Positions 1-10,772 of a stretch of 64,000 nt of DNA are shown here, in pieces. The DNA comes from Paramoeba atlantica. Its lineage: Eukaryota; Discosea. The notes below the pieces were generated by a model. That model did no database searches, was not told the DNA's origin, and saw only the letters and a list, made by a program, of their open reading frames with translations. The first letter of the stretch is position 1, and each line of letters opens with the position of its first letter. The DNA is taken from positions 310,001-374,000 of the forward strand of contig CDRNVI010000164.1 of the NCBI GenBank assembly GCA_977017575.1, read 5' to 3'. Made by a program: the position numbers and the translations under genes.

Positions 1-161
1 GCATCGGCGCTTGGTGGTGGGAGATTTTGTTGGATAAGGTTGGCGCTCTCTTGTTGAGGAGGGGGTTGGCATCCCCAATCCCATACCCAACTGACGTAGC
101 TGGTCAAGTAATTGTACCAAGATTCTTGGCCATTTTGTTCTGGAGCTGAATCGTCCGCCAT
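1..161 (-). CDS. 5' end of an unrecognised gene (runs off the left edge)
   Basis: A minus-strand reading frame opens with ATG at 161-159 and stays open to the window edge, giving 53 residues beginning MADDSAPEQNGQESWYNYL. The N-terminus is acidic, Gln/Pro-rich and tryptophan-containing, with no signal peptide. The ATG lies about 175 bp from the end of the downstream-lying RPL37 gene on the same strand, so this looks like the next gene in a head-to-tail series. No family can be assigned from this fragment. The open frame and gene-like composition are seen; that it is a gene is inferred. Confidence 0.5.
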   Translation of the reverse strand, partial: MADDSAPEQNGQESWYNYLTSYVSWVWDWGCQPPPQQESANLIQQNLPPPSAD

Positions 162-335
162 ATTACTTTGGTGAAAGTCGGAAAAAAGAAAACAAAAAAA
201 AAAACAAGAAGTTCCAACCAAAAAAGATAAGGAAGATATTCTTCGGCGAAGAACTTTTTGTTTGTGTTGAAAAAAGACTTTTTGTTTTTCAAATAATTGA
301 GATGAGGGAACACAATTTTATTTTGAGATCTCAAC

Positions 336-1041
336 TTAAGAAGAAGCAGGGGCTTTCAGGCTCTTTGCTTGGCGCCCTGGAACAACAAAAAGAGTCCGTC
401 AGAAAAGAAAAATTTGAAAACTACAAAAAGAAAAAAGAGAAAAACACATAAAAGAAGAGAAGGAAAGACACAAAAGAAGAAAGGAAGGTGGCAAAAGGTG
501 GTGTGGAGTGTGTGTGGTGGTGGGCGGCAAAACAAAACAAAAAAAAAACGCCTTTCCCGAAAAAAAAAAAAAAAAAAAAAAAAAAACAAAACCTTCGCGG
601 AAGTGGTTCTTAAAACGACGGGAAAGGGTGGACATGTATCTCATTCTACCAGTTCCAGTTGTTCGTCGCCTCAGAGCTTTGTATGACCAGTTGTCTGTGT
701 TTTCTTTTGTCAATAAAAAAGGTAAAAAAAAAAAAAATAAAAAAGGAAAGGGATACATTTTCGCATTTTAGCGGAAGGGTATCCACATGATGCACAAGTG
801 GACTTTTGAACGTGGTAAGATCTCTGCCCACAGCGACGACACATAGTGTGTGTCTTGTTGTGGCGCTTTCCAAAGCTTTGAGTTCCCTTGGTCTAAAAGG
901 GAGCTTAAATGAGAGAGAGTTTTTTTCTCAAGTTTGAAAACAAAAAAACAGCAACAAAAAAGACAATAGATTGGAGATTGTCTTTTTAAAACGGGTCTCT
1001 CTCTTGAGACAAAGAATAAAAGAAAAAAAGCCTCTTACCAT
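336..1041 (-). CDS. RPL37: Ribosomal protein L37 (eL37), four exons
   Basis: Zinc-binding protein of the large cytosolic ribosomal subunit. Exons (minus): 1041-1039, 892-757, 694-593 and 376-336, giving 93 aa, close to the usual 90-97. The first exon is only the ATG, followed by GTAAGA. Exon 2 encodes [20 protein letters not shown] and the zinc ligands C-x2-C...C-x2-C (CRRCG and CASCG). Exon 3 carries [13 protein letters not shown] and [10 protein letters not shown], and exon 4 the tail [12 protein letters not shown]. All junctions are GT-AG and phases agree. The intron directly after ATG is also known in animal RPL37 genes. Introns contain long poly-T/C tracts on the coding strand. Identity is essentially certain; exon ends are hand-assigned. 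Confidence 0.95.
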
Positions 1042-1175
1042 TGTGCACCTCCAAGAAAGAGAAAAAGGGAAAAAAGGAAAAAAGGGGAACGACGTTCGGC
1101 TAAATCTCCCCGTTTTTTAGGGCGTTAAAATTGACTTCATCGAATTTTGTGTTTTTGATAATTTATTTTTTTTTT

Positions 1176-2697
1176 TTATTCTTGGGTTTTTTGGTGTTGG
1201 AAAAGGGACAGATAACTTCCACCCCCTTCATTTTGTGTTGGTTCAACAAAGAAAGAGAAAAGATAAAATAAGAAGATGAGGTGTGTTGCAAATGCAAGGG
1301 CTCCTGCGACCATTCCACTCTGTTGTTTTGGAGCTTTCGTGAAAAAATAGTAACCCTACCACAAAAAAAAAAAATGAGAATTTTGCCTCTCTTCGAAAAA
1401 AGACCCACCTTGTTTGTTTTGGAAAACAAAAAAAAAAGAAAACAAAAAAGAAATCTAACCAAAGAAGAGGCAGAGAGAACACCAAAAATCACAAAAAATG
1501 TCAGAGATATGATTGTTGGAAGGTGAATCAGGTTTGGAAGGAGACTCAAACAAAATCCAATCATTGAGTAACCCTGAAAGAAAAATAAGAAGATGAAAAC
1601 CCAGACAAAAAGAGGTCATTTGGAGGAAAAATAAAAAGACACTCACCGAGACAGAAAGGATGGTTAAGAAGGAAAGTTCCATCGTCATTGCATATGAGAT
1701 AGCAAAGTACCAAAAAGATGACATCGACCAATATGAAAAAGAGAGTCCAAAAGCCGCTCCCATTAAAGTACCATCTTGCTATTTTGGAAAAAAAGATTAG
1801 TGAAAAAGTTTATTTAAATCCTTACTTTTCTTCTTTTTCTTTTTCTCTTTCTCTCACACTTTTTAAAAAGAGAGAAATGACAAACCAAACGAGTCGCTGA
1901 AGCTTTTAAGGTAAACATGATGATCGATGTTAAAGTAAAAACAACCATTGTAGCTCCATAGAGATCAGGTGCTGTTCCATCAGAGTCTCGCTTGAAACCT
2001 GGAAGAACCGCAGCTAGTAATCTGTGTGGGGGAAATTGATCGATGGATTAATTTTAAAAAGAACCATTTTCTTTTTTTTTTCTTTTGATCTGAAGATAAC
2101 AACACACTAAAATCAAAACATGAACCTCATTAAAACATCTGAAGGTTCAACATTAAAATAAGGTCGAATCCAATCAATGTGTCCGTAAAAGTTCAGGAAA
2201 CTTTTTGCTTTTGTTGAAGTGTCTTTGAAAATCTGTTTTGAAAAAAAAAAATTCAGAAAGAAAAATTAACGACAACACACAAGAAACACAAGATCAAAAA
2301 AAAAAAGGAACATTGCCAGCAATTTGAGAGGTCAATTGATCTTTTAAATCCCCAAACCCACCAAAACCTGATTCTCCTTCCTCTCCTCCTTTCTGAGAAA
2401 AAAAAATGTTTGAGAAAGAAAGAAAAACACCTCTCAACTCAATTTTCTTTCTCAAAAGAAAAGTGAAGATCTTTGAGATTATCTTATTCCTTCCCCCCTT
2501 CCTTCCATTTCCTAAAAAAACCAAACCTCATCTGAAAAAGAAGGAGAAGAATCGCCACCGACTGTTCCACTACTACTACTGCTCCCACTTTCGTATTGTG
2601 GATACTCATCCCCAATGGAGGGGAGATGAATCTTCACTCCACCATCATCAATTGTCCCATCATCCAAAGAAGTAGCCACCCAATCAGAGTCACCCAT
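1176..2697 (-). CDS. YIPF3: YIPF3-like Yip1-domain Golgi membrane protein, seven exons
   Basis: Multi-pass protein of the Yip1 family, which acts in Golgi structure and vesicle traffic with Rab GTPases. Exons (minus): 2697-2527, 2392-2312, 2232-2126, 2021-1886, 1778-1647, 1573-1460, 1355-1176; 306 aa. The N-terminus is acidic, serine-rich and cytosolic in type. Residues 85-120 hold WIRPYFNVEPSDVLMR. The core DLYGATMVVFTLTSIIMFTL, then QDGTLMGAAFGLSFSYW, lines up with human YIPF3 (ELYGP-MLVFTL..., REGTLMGTA-GTCFGYW). Several hydrophobic helices follow, with a short charged lumenal or cytosolic tail. The gene is divergent from the alkaline phosphatase at 2958 with about 260 bp between starts. 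The YIPF3 subgroup rather than another YIPF is a judgement from remembered sequence. Confidence 0.85.
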
Positions 2698-2957
2698 CAC
2701 TTCAAAAGAAAGAACGAAGGGGGGTGTTTCGTGAAGGGGTTAATGTTTGGTTGTGTTGTTGTTGTTGTTGTTGTGTTGAAAGGAAAAAAAAAAAGAAAAG
2801 ACAAAAAAACACGTTTCGGCCCAAAACAAATATTTAGAACGCTAAATCTGACCACCTACAAAATTCTTCCTTTCTCTTTCTCGGATTTTTTTGTTGGTTT
2901 CGTTCTGGGAGTCCCTCCATCCTCCAACCTCCTCCTCCTCCTCCGAATCCTTCGAAC

Positions 2958-4729
2958 ATGGGCTCATCCTCCGAACCAAAATATGAGGCTTTGGATGAGA
3001 GTTTCATTGAATCTGAAAGAAAAAAAAACCAAAGAGCTGTTGTAATTGGAGTGTCTGCTCTCATCATTCTCGTCATCGTTGCGATTGGGGTCGCTTTCTA
3101 CTTGGCGAAGGATACTTCAATTCAGGAACCTCAAAACCTTGTCTTGATCATCGCAGATGGGATGGGGTTCCCTTCATTGGCTTTTACAAGAGAAATGGGA
3201 GAGGATTTTGATCCGTCCAATCCAAAACCTCTCCTTCCATTGGATGAGTATATTGTTGGGATGTCAAGGACTTATTCTGCCAACAGTTTGGTCACAGATA
3301 GGTTTGTTTTCACACACACACACAACACAACACACAAAATCCTTTTCAATTTTTCTGATTCAAAAACAAAAGAAAGAAAAGAAAGAAAATATCAATTTTA
3401 TTTTTTCTATTTTTTTTTTTTTTTTTTGAACGACTACTCTCGACAGTGCTGCGGGAGCAACGGTTTATTCATGTTTAATCCAAACGAATAATGATCAAGT
3501 TGCATCAACCACGGAAAATACGGCATGTGCGACAATCCTTGAAGCTGCGAAACGATCGGGATTTGCAACCGGAGTAGTAACAAATGCTCGAGTGACTCAT
3601 GCAACTCCTGCTTCATTTACTGCACATGTTCTCGATCGAGATGAAGAAGAAGAGATTGCTCGTCAACAAACGTACAACTTTAGTCAATCCGTGGATCTTC
3701 TGTATGGTGGAGGGCGAGAAATGTTCACAGATCGCGAAGATGGAGAAAATCTTCTTGAGGTTTTCACAAAAAATCAAATTGAGATCTTAAATACCTCATC
3801 TGATTTGGAAACTGCTGTGCTTCCATCGGTCGGACTCTTTGCGGAGTCTCATTTGGACTACATGATCGATCATATTTACGCAATTGATAATGAAACAATC
3901 CAACAACAGCCCTTGTTATCTGAAATGGTTTCGAAAGCCCTCTCTTTATTAGCTCGAGATGGAAGGAGATTCATTTTAGTGGTCGAAACTGGACGCATCG
4001 ATCATGCCTCTCATTCAAATGATCCTGCAGCTCACTACTATGAAATGGATGAATATATGAACACGATTGAAGTTATCCAAAATTTCTTGGAGGAGGATTC
4101 GAAAGGAGATCATACAGCTGTCTTTGCAACTTCTGACCATGCTACAGGAGGGATTAGTACTGGTTCCAATTTTTTGAATGGAGATCCAGGTGTGCAGATG
4201 TGGAATCCTCCTGCGATCTTAAACACCACTGCTTCGATGTATATGATGGCAACTCAGCTGGCAAATGGAGAGGATTTAAACGATGTTTATTTTGCTGGAA
4301 CAGGGATTGACTTAAGAGAGAGTTTTCCAGAGCAATATCAGATCTTAAGTGATGAGACTCCTGATCCTCAAAGCTACCCCTACTTGGCACAGCTTGCTGC
4401 TCCTTTAAATAATAATGCAATGGTTGGATTCACTACTCTTAATCATACTGGTTTGTTTTTTTTCAACATTCTTTCTTTTGTTTTTTTGGTCGAGAGATGA
4501 AGTTGATGGATGGGAGGTCGGTGCGAAAATTTATTTCTTAACCACACTCTTCATGCACCTAATATTAGGAATGGACGTTCCTGTTTACAATTTTGGAAGA
4601 CTTATTCCTGGGATATCTGGTGTGATGAATAATTTCCAATTTGGAGAAAAAATAGGAGAGGCTATGGGATTGATGAACTCGCTTACCACCCTGAATAACC
4701 GCTTTTCCAATTGGACACTGACGATCTGA
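2958..4729 (+). CDS. Membrane-anchored alkaline phosphatase
   Basis: Phosphomonoesterase of the alkaline phosphatase superfamily. Exons 2958-3301, 3447-4450 and 4569-4729 give 502 aa. A cytosolic acidic N-terminus precedes one transmembrane helix (about residues 26-49), so this is a type II membrane protein with an extracellular or lumenal catalytic domain; no GPI signal is visible at the C-terminus. Metal and active-site motifs are intact: ADGMG (metal Asp), VTDSAAGAT (nucleophile Ser, split by intron 1), RVTHATPASFTAH, VETGRIDHASHSND, TSDHATGG, and HTGMDVPVY across intron 2. Introns are T-rich. The first ATG that opens the frame before the helix was chosen as start. It lies divergent to the YIPF3-like gene and convergent to ZCCHC9. 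Confidence 0.93.
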
Positions 4730-5213
4730 TCTGAAAAAAAATGTGAAAGCGAGGGAAAAAACCCCAACAAAGATTTTTTGTAGTTCTTCATTCAACACAC
4801 ACACACCCCTAACCGCACTCTCTGCTCTTTTTGATTGGCAATTCTCTTCTGCTTTTGGCGAGGAGGAGACGGATTGAAAATCTCGATTCTTTTTTTATTT
4901 CTACACCAGATTACATCATCCTCAATAAATTGAAGAATATTTTTTGAGAATTTCGAAATATTGAAGTCTCTTTTCATAATTAAGAATCGGTCTTTTCTTT
5001 TCGTTTGGTGCCCTTAGTTGTGGTGCTACCAAAATGAGGTCAAACGACGTGACTATATCACCCAACTCGTCATAAAACCTCACAAAGCGCGCCATCAACC
5101 CTTCCACACTCAAGCGCAACATCATTCATCAGGATAAATTCGGGGAGCCCATTTGTCCACAAACAAAATGAAATCATCCAATCTAGCCCCGAAAGTGTAA
5201 CCAAGCCCGCTTC
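4730..5213. other. Convergent intergenic region
   Basis: Lies between the 3' ends of the alkaline phosphatase (plus) and ZCCHC9 (minus). A (CA)n-like run is present near 4794-4806. A minus-strand frame at 4922-5125 reads as moderately protein-like, but no family match, start context or splice continuation was found. No other element is visible. Confidence 0.5.
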
Positions 5214-6339
5214 TTAAAATTTGATAACTTTTGGTTTCGTTTGCGATTTGCTCGAACGAGGTTGTTGATTGGAAGATTTCGTATCATAATCCCCATTCCC
5301 TAATTTTTCAAAAAAAGAAGAGAACATCACATCAGCATTGCTGTTAAAAAAAAAAAGGGAGGTGTGTCTTCAAAGAAAATTGCCAAAAACAAACCTTCAG
5401 TTGACCAAACAGGAGTAGAGTCGGATTCTTCCTGTTTTTCTTGCTGAAATTGCCTCTTATTTTTCAATGGACAATCCTTTACAAAATGGTATTTATCGCC
5501 ACAAACACGACACCCACCACCATAAGGATATAATCCATTTGGATTTTCTGGACACTTTGCAGATAAATGACCTTTTTTCTTACAAATAAAACAAAGAGCA
5601 AAATCTGTTCCATCTGCAAAAGACCAAAATCAGTCACAAAATTGGAAAAAAACAAAACAAAAACAAAAAATGGAATGAGGATGACCATTTGATTTTGGTT
5701 TAGGGCACTCTCTTATCGTATGAGATGAGTTTCCACAATTAAAACAACATCCACTTAAAACAGCTCCATCATCACTTTTAATTGATTGAGGGCATTTGGC
5801 AACTCCATGTCCTCTCTCTCGGCAATTCAAACAAATCTGATTATTTTTTGGTGTGAGAGGAGAAAAGTGATGGTTTGTTTTAAGAGACACATTATTGATG
5901 GGGTGGGTTTTTGTTTTGGGATTTTAAAAAGAAAGAAAGAAAAGAAACTGTTCGAGACGCTCCACCTCCAGCTCGACGTGAACGAAATTCTGGGGCAGAT
6001 CTTTGATAATCCCTCTTTTGTTTTGTTTTATGACCCTTCCCTTCAAGCTGAAGCCCTGGAAAAAACGATTGAATTATTTTAAGTTTAAATGAAAAAAAAT
6101 ATTTTTCTCATTAAATGAAAGAGAAGACAAAAAAAAGAAAATTGGTGAAGTCTCCCCCAACCTTCTCTTTCTCTCTTTCCAAGCCTTTTACTCGATCGAA
6201 TTTTCTTGCGAAAAACTTGGTCGCTTGTCCGAATTTTTGGAGTTTCTCTGGAAGATCCAAATTCACCACCCTCTTTCATCTTTTTGTTCGAAGAAAGATC
6301 GCCAACCTGTCCATCTCTTTTTCTCTTCTTCTCACTCAT
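5214..6339 (-). CDS. ZCCHC9: ZCCHC9 homologue, four CCHC zinc knuckles
   Basis: RNA-binding nucleolar-type zinc-knuckle protein. Exons (minus): 6339-6162, 6055-5949, 5836-5686, 5613-5395, 5299-5214; 246 aa against 271 in human ZCCHC9. The N-terminus is Lys/Arg-rich (MSEKKRKRDGQ...). Four CCHC knuckles follow: CLNCRERGHGVAKC, CFNCGNSSHTIREC, CFICKKKGHLSAKC and CRVCGDKYHFVKDC. The spacer CPENPNGLYPYGGGCRVCG and the basic tail KPKVIKF closely match the human pattern (CPDNPKGLYADGGGCKLCG and KIPKVVNF). All introns are GT-AG with matching phase. The start lies about 220 bp from the divergent carboxypeptidase 1 gene. Confidence 0.93.
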
Positions 6340-6562
6340 CTTCTCAACAAAAAAGCGAAAAACAAAAACAAAAAAAGAAAGAAAAAAGGTGTCATTTTTT
6401 CATAGTATTTTTTATCAGAAAAAACATAAATCACACCATCAATAAAAAATAGGTTCCTTTTTAAGCGCTCGATAATTTTAGAGCGCTTTCTTTTTCACCT
6501 CTTCTTCTTTTTTTCGTCCCGTTTTTTAGTTCTTTTTTCGTTCTTTCTTTTGAACAAACACG

Positions 6563-8531
6563 ATGGTGTCGTGGAACTTTGCTTTGGTTTTGTTTTTGGG
6601 TGTGTTGGGTTCCATTCATTGTGATGAAGGACCTTACAAGTTCAATGCTTTGCCTGGATTAGCCACCCCAACTTCTTTTGCTCAATACACTGGTCAAATT
6701 GTTGTGAATGAAACTTATGGAACTGAATTGTTTTATTGGTTTTTCGAATCTCAAGCTGATCCCGCCAATGACCCTTTGGTTTTGTGGATGACAGGAGGTC
6801 CTGGTTGTTCAAGGTTTTTTTGATTCTTTCTTTTCATTTGTGAGATGAAAAAAAAGGTCTTTTGATCTTGAGAGATCTCTTGTGTTAACATTTTCTTTTT
6901 TCTTTGACAGTGAACTTGCAATCTTTTATGAAAATGGACCTTTCCATTTAGAAGATGATGGAATGGGAGGAATTGCTGTTACCCCCAATCCTTATTCTTG
7001 GAATTTGAATGCCAATATTATTTTTATTGATCAACCTGCTGGAACTGGATTCTCTACTCCTGGAAAGATTGCCGGTTATGTCCACAACGAAGAACAAATG
7101 GCACAAGAAATGTACAAATTTTTGCAAGGATGGTTGTCAACCTTCCCAGAGTACATTGGTCGTCCTTTTTACATTTTTGGAGAAAGTTATGCTGGTTCAT
7201 CTCTTTTCTTTCTCTCCACTCAATCTTTTTCTTTTGTCTTTTATTCTGTGTTTCTTTTGTAAGAAATAGTAAGTCAGTACTGAAAAGAATCGAATAGGAC
7301 ATTATGTTCCATCTCTTGGATATGCGATCATTGTGGGAAATCAAAATCCTGGTAACACTTTCATCCCTTTGGTTTCTATTTCTGTTGGAAACGGAATGAC
7401 AAGTCCCATTACTCAGGTTTTTTTCAATGAGATTTTTTTGTTCTTTTTATTTTTTTTTTGAAAAGAAAGGAAATAATTTTGGATGATAATTTTTAGTATG
7501 GATCTTTTGGTCCTTATGCATCTACACATGCTTTGATTGACAAACAATTGAATGACCAAATTTCTGCTCAATACCAAAAGTGTTATAACGATCTCAGTTC
7601 TGGGGTACTCTTGTGTTTTTTCTTTCTCTTCTCCACTCTTTATGTCTTTATTAATCTTTCTTTTCCACAGTCTGACAATGCTGAAGTTTCATGCAATGCC
7701 ATTTTGACAATGGTGAGCACTGCAGCTGGTCCATTCAATGATTATGATGTCACAAAAACCTGTCCATCTGATGAACCTTTGTGTTATAACTTTACATTGG
7801 CTGGAATTTATTTGAATCAAGATGATGTTCAAGCCACTCTTCATGTTGACAAAGAATGGAAGATCTGTTCTGGTATTGTTCACGAAGAGGTTCTTTGAAC
7901 AATTTATTTATTGATCTTTTCTCTCCCCAATTCTTCTTCAACCAACTCCCCACAAACCACATCCTTGCATTGTGTTTTGTTCTTTTGGTCTTATCTTTTT
8001 TCATTGACTGATCATCGAAATTAATTTTAGATGTCAAAAGATTGGTGGTCTGATCAAGATTATCTTGTCCCAGATATTTTGGCTGCTGGTGTTGGAGTGA
8101 ATATTTACAATGGTATTGATGGTTATATTTGCAACTTTATTGGACAAGAGGTTTCGCTTCTTATTTTTTGTTTTCTTTTCATTTCTCATTTTTACTTTTT
8201 CTCCCTTCTCAACTTTTTTTTTCTTTGGTCAGATGTGGACAAACCAATTGAACTGGCCATACTCCCAAGAATTTTTGAGTGCTCCTCGTGAGATCTGGTT
8301 TGTTGATGACAATATTGCTGGATATCGTCAATTTGCTGCCAATCTTTCAATGATTGCTGTGAACAATGCTGGCCACATGGTATCAACTTTTTTCATTTTC
8401 AAATGGTTAAAATGATGTAATTGATTAATTTGATTTTATTTTTGTAGGTTCCTATGGATCAACCAAAGAATGCATTGGATATGTTCACCAAGATTTTGAA
8501 CAATGAAGCTTTTGGTTCACCAGGTCAATAA
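6563..8531 (+). CDS. Serine carboxypeptidase S10, copy 1
   Basis: Secreted or lysosomal peptidase that removes C-terminal residues. Eight exons: 6563-6813, 6911-7194, 7298-7416, 7497-7604, 7671-7889, 8031-8150, 8233-8379, 8448-8531; 443 aa. There is a signal peptide (about residues 1-20, ending SIHC). Family motifs are complete: WMTGGPGCS across intron 1, [19 protein letters not shown] with nucleophile Ser176, Asp357 in NGIDGYICN, and His415 in NNAGHM followed by VPMDQP. Exon count and phases are identical in all four copies of this window. Exon 1 and about 35 bp upstream are almost identical to copy 2, and intron 7 is identical to copy 4. The upstream region differs from copies 2 and 3 and lacks their AGTGTCCTAT motif. 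Confidence 0.95.
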
Positions 8532-8615
8532 GATCGAGAAGGTCAGAAATAAAACTCTCATTTTCAACTTTTTTCATTTTGTTTGTTTTTTCTCCACCAC
8601 AAAAAAACAAAGATT

Positions 8616-8640
8616 TTTTTAGTGTCCTATTTTTAGCGTT
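8616..8640 (+). promoter_or_regulatory. Shared upstream motif, carboxypeptidase copy 2
   Basis: AGTGTCCTATTTTTAGCG lies about 98 bp before the copy 2 ATG and is embedded in a T/C-rich stretch. Near-identical motifs occur before copy 3, at 12811-12840 and before the RCC1-like gene. Role as a core promoter or duplicated spacer is inferred. Confidence 0.45.
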
Positions 8641-8718
8641 TTCGTTTTTCTTTTTCTTTGCTTTTTTTTTCGTCCCGTTTTTTTGTTCTTTTTTCGTTCT
8701 TTCTTTTGACCAAACACG

Positions 8719-10594
8719 ATGGTGTCGTGGAACTTTGCTTTGGTTTTGTTTTTGGGTGTGTTGGGTTCCATTCATTGTGATGAAGGACCTTACAAGTTCA
8801 ATGCTTTGCCTGGATTAGCCACCCCAACTTCTTTTGCTCAATACACTGGTCAAATTGTTGTGAATGAAACTTATGGAACTGAATTGTTTTATTGGTTTTT
8901 CGAATCTCAAGCTGACCCCGCCAACGACCCTTTGGTTTTGTGGATGACAGGAGGTCCTGGTTGTTCAAGGTTCTTTTAAAGTCTTTCTTTTCATTTGAGG
9001 AGTGAATTGTTGAGATATCCTGTGAACATTTTCTTTTTTCTTTGACAGTGAACTTGCAATCTTTTACGAAAATGGACCTTTCCATTTGGAAGATGATGGA
9101 ATGGGAGGGATTGCTGTTACCCCCAACCCTTACTCTTGGAATTTGAATGCCAATATTATTTATATTGATCAACCTGCTGGAACTGGATTCTCTACTCCTG
9201 GAAAGTTTGCTGGTTATGTCCACGACGAACAGGAAATGGCAACAGAAATGTACAAATTTTTGCAAGGATGGTTGTCAACCTTCCCAGAGTACATTGGTCG
9301 TCCTTTTTACATTTTTGGAGAAAGTTATGCTGGTTCATCTTTTTATTTTTATTTTCTTTCTCTCCGCCCAATATTTTCTCTTTCTTTTGTAAGGAATCGT
9401 AAGTCAGTACTGAAAAGAATTGAATAGGACATTATGTTCCATCTCTTGGATATGCAATCATTGTGGGAAATCAAAATCCTGGTAACATTTACATCCCTTT
9501 GGTTTCTATTTCTGTTGGAAACGGATTGACAAGTCCCATTACTCAGGTTTTTTTTTTCACCCCTTTTTTTAATTTTTTTTTGAAAAGAAAGGAAATAATT
9601 TTGGATGATACTTTTTAGTATGGATCTTTTGGTCCTTATGCGGCTACACACGCTTTGATTGACAAACAATTGAATGACCAAGTTTCTGCTCAATACCAAA
9701 AGTGTTATAACGATCTCAGTTCTGGGGTACTTTTGTGTTTTTTCTTTCTCTTCTCCCCTCTTTTATTAATCTTTCTCTTTCACAGTCTGACAATGCTGAA
9801 GTTTCATGCAATACCATTATTTCGATGATCACCACTGCAGCTGGTCCATTCAATGATTATGATGTTACAAAAACCTGTCCATCTGATGAACCTTTGTGTT
9901 ATAACTTTACATTGGCTGAAATTTATTTGAATCAAGATGATGTTCAAGCCACTCTTCATGTTGACAAAAAATGGGTTGAATGCTCAAATATTGTTTATGA
10001 ACATGTAATTTTTTCTTTCTTTTTTTATTATCAATGGTTTTAACTCTTCTAAATTAGATGGCAAAAGATTGGTGGTCTGATCAAGATTATCTTGTCCCAG
10101 ATATCTTGGCTGCTGGTGTTGGAGTGAATATTTACGATGGTATTGATGGTTTTATTTGCAACTTTATTGGACAAGAGGTTTCGCTTCTTTTTCTTTTCTT
10201 TCCTTTTTTTTTTTCTTTTCTTTTCATCTTTCAATTTTACTTTTTCTCCCTTTCTAAACTCTTTTTTTACTTTGGTTAGATGTGGACAAATCAATTGACT
10301 TGGCCACACTCCCAAGAATTTTTGAGTGCTCCTCGTGAGATCTGGTTTGTTGATGACAATATTGCTGGATATCGTCAATATGCTGCCAATCTTTCAATGA
10401 TTGCTGTCAACAATGCTGGCCACATGGTTCTTTTTCTGTTTTTTGAACAATTCATCCTTTTTCTTTGTAAACTCCCAGTTGTGTTCTAACCGATGATGTG
10501 TATTTCTCAGGTTCCCATGGATCAACCAAAGAATGCATTGGATATGTTCACCAAGATTTTGAACAACCAAACTTTTGGTTCTCCAGGTCAATAA
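8719..10594 (+). CDS. Serine carboxypeptidase S10, copy 2
   Basis: Same eight-exon plan as copy 1: 8719-8969, 9049-9332, 9428-9546, 9619-9726, 9786-10004, 10058-10177, 10280-10426, 10511-10594; 443 aa. Signal peptide, GESYAG serine, GIDG aspartate and AGHM histidine are all present, so it should be active. It starts 188 bp after the stop of copy 1, in direct tandem. Exon 5 ends [13 protein letters not shown] rather than [13 protein letters not shown] of copies 1 and 3, which instead resembles copy 4. From exon 6 onward it matches copy 3 almost base for base, including intron 6, indicating conversion or a very recent duplication tract. Confidence 0.95.
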
Positions 10595-10689
10595 GATTGA
10601 GAAGGTCAGAAATAAAACCCCCCTTTTCAACTTTTTTCATTTTCGTTTGTTTTTGCTCCACACGAAAACACCCAAAAAACACCAAGACA

Positions 10690-10716
10690 TTTTTAGTGTC
10701 CTATTTTTTAGCGTTT
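10690..10716 (+). promoter_or_regulatory. Shared upstream motif, carboxypeptidase copy 3
   Basis: AGTGTCCTATTTTTTAGCG about 78 bp before the copy 3 ATG, the same motif as at 8616. Repetition at a similar distance from a start codon suggests a promoter element, but tandem duplication alone could explain it here. Confidence 0.45.
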
Positions 10717-10772
10717 TCTCTTTTTCTTTTTCTTTGCTTTTTTTCTTGTTTGTTCTTTTGGCGGAAACAACG

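Noticed and set aside
540-590. Poly-A runs as retrotransposon tails
   Set aside because: They lie inside RPL37 introns as coding-strand poly-T, with no target duplication or coding remnants.
369-771. Lys-rich plus-strand frames
   Set aside because: Antisense to RPL37 exons and its poly-T introns.
4922-5125. Minus-strand 67-aa frame between alkaline phosphatase and ZCCHC9
   Set aside because: Protein-like but without homologue, splice partner or start context; left as intergenic.
8798-9265. 155-aa antisense frame conserved in two carboxypeptidase copies (also 10846-11313)
   Set aside because: Conservation follows from near-identical sense exons; it crosses intron 1 and has no independent signal.
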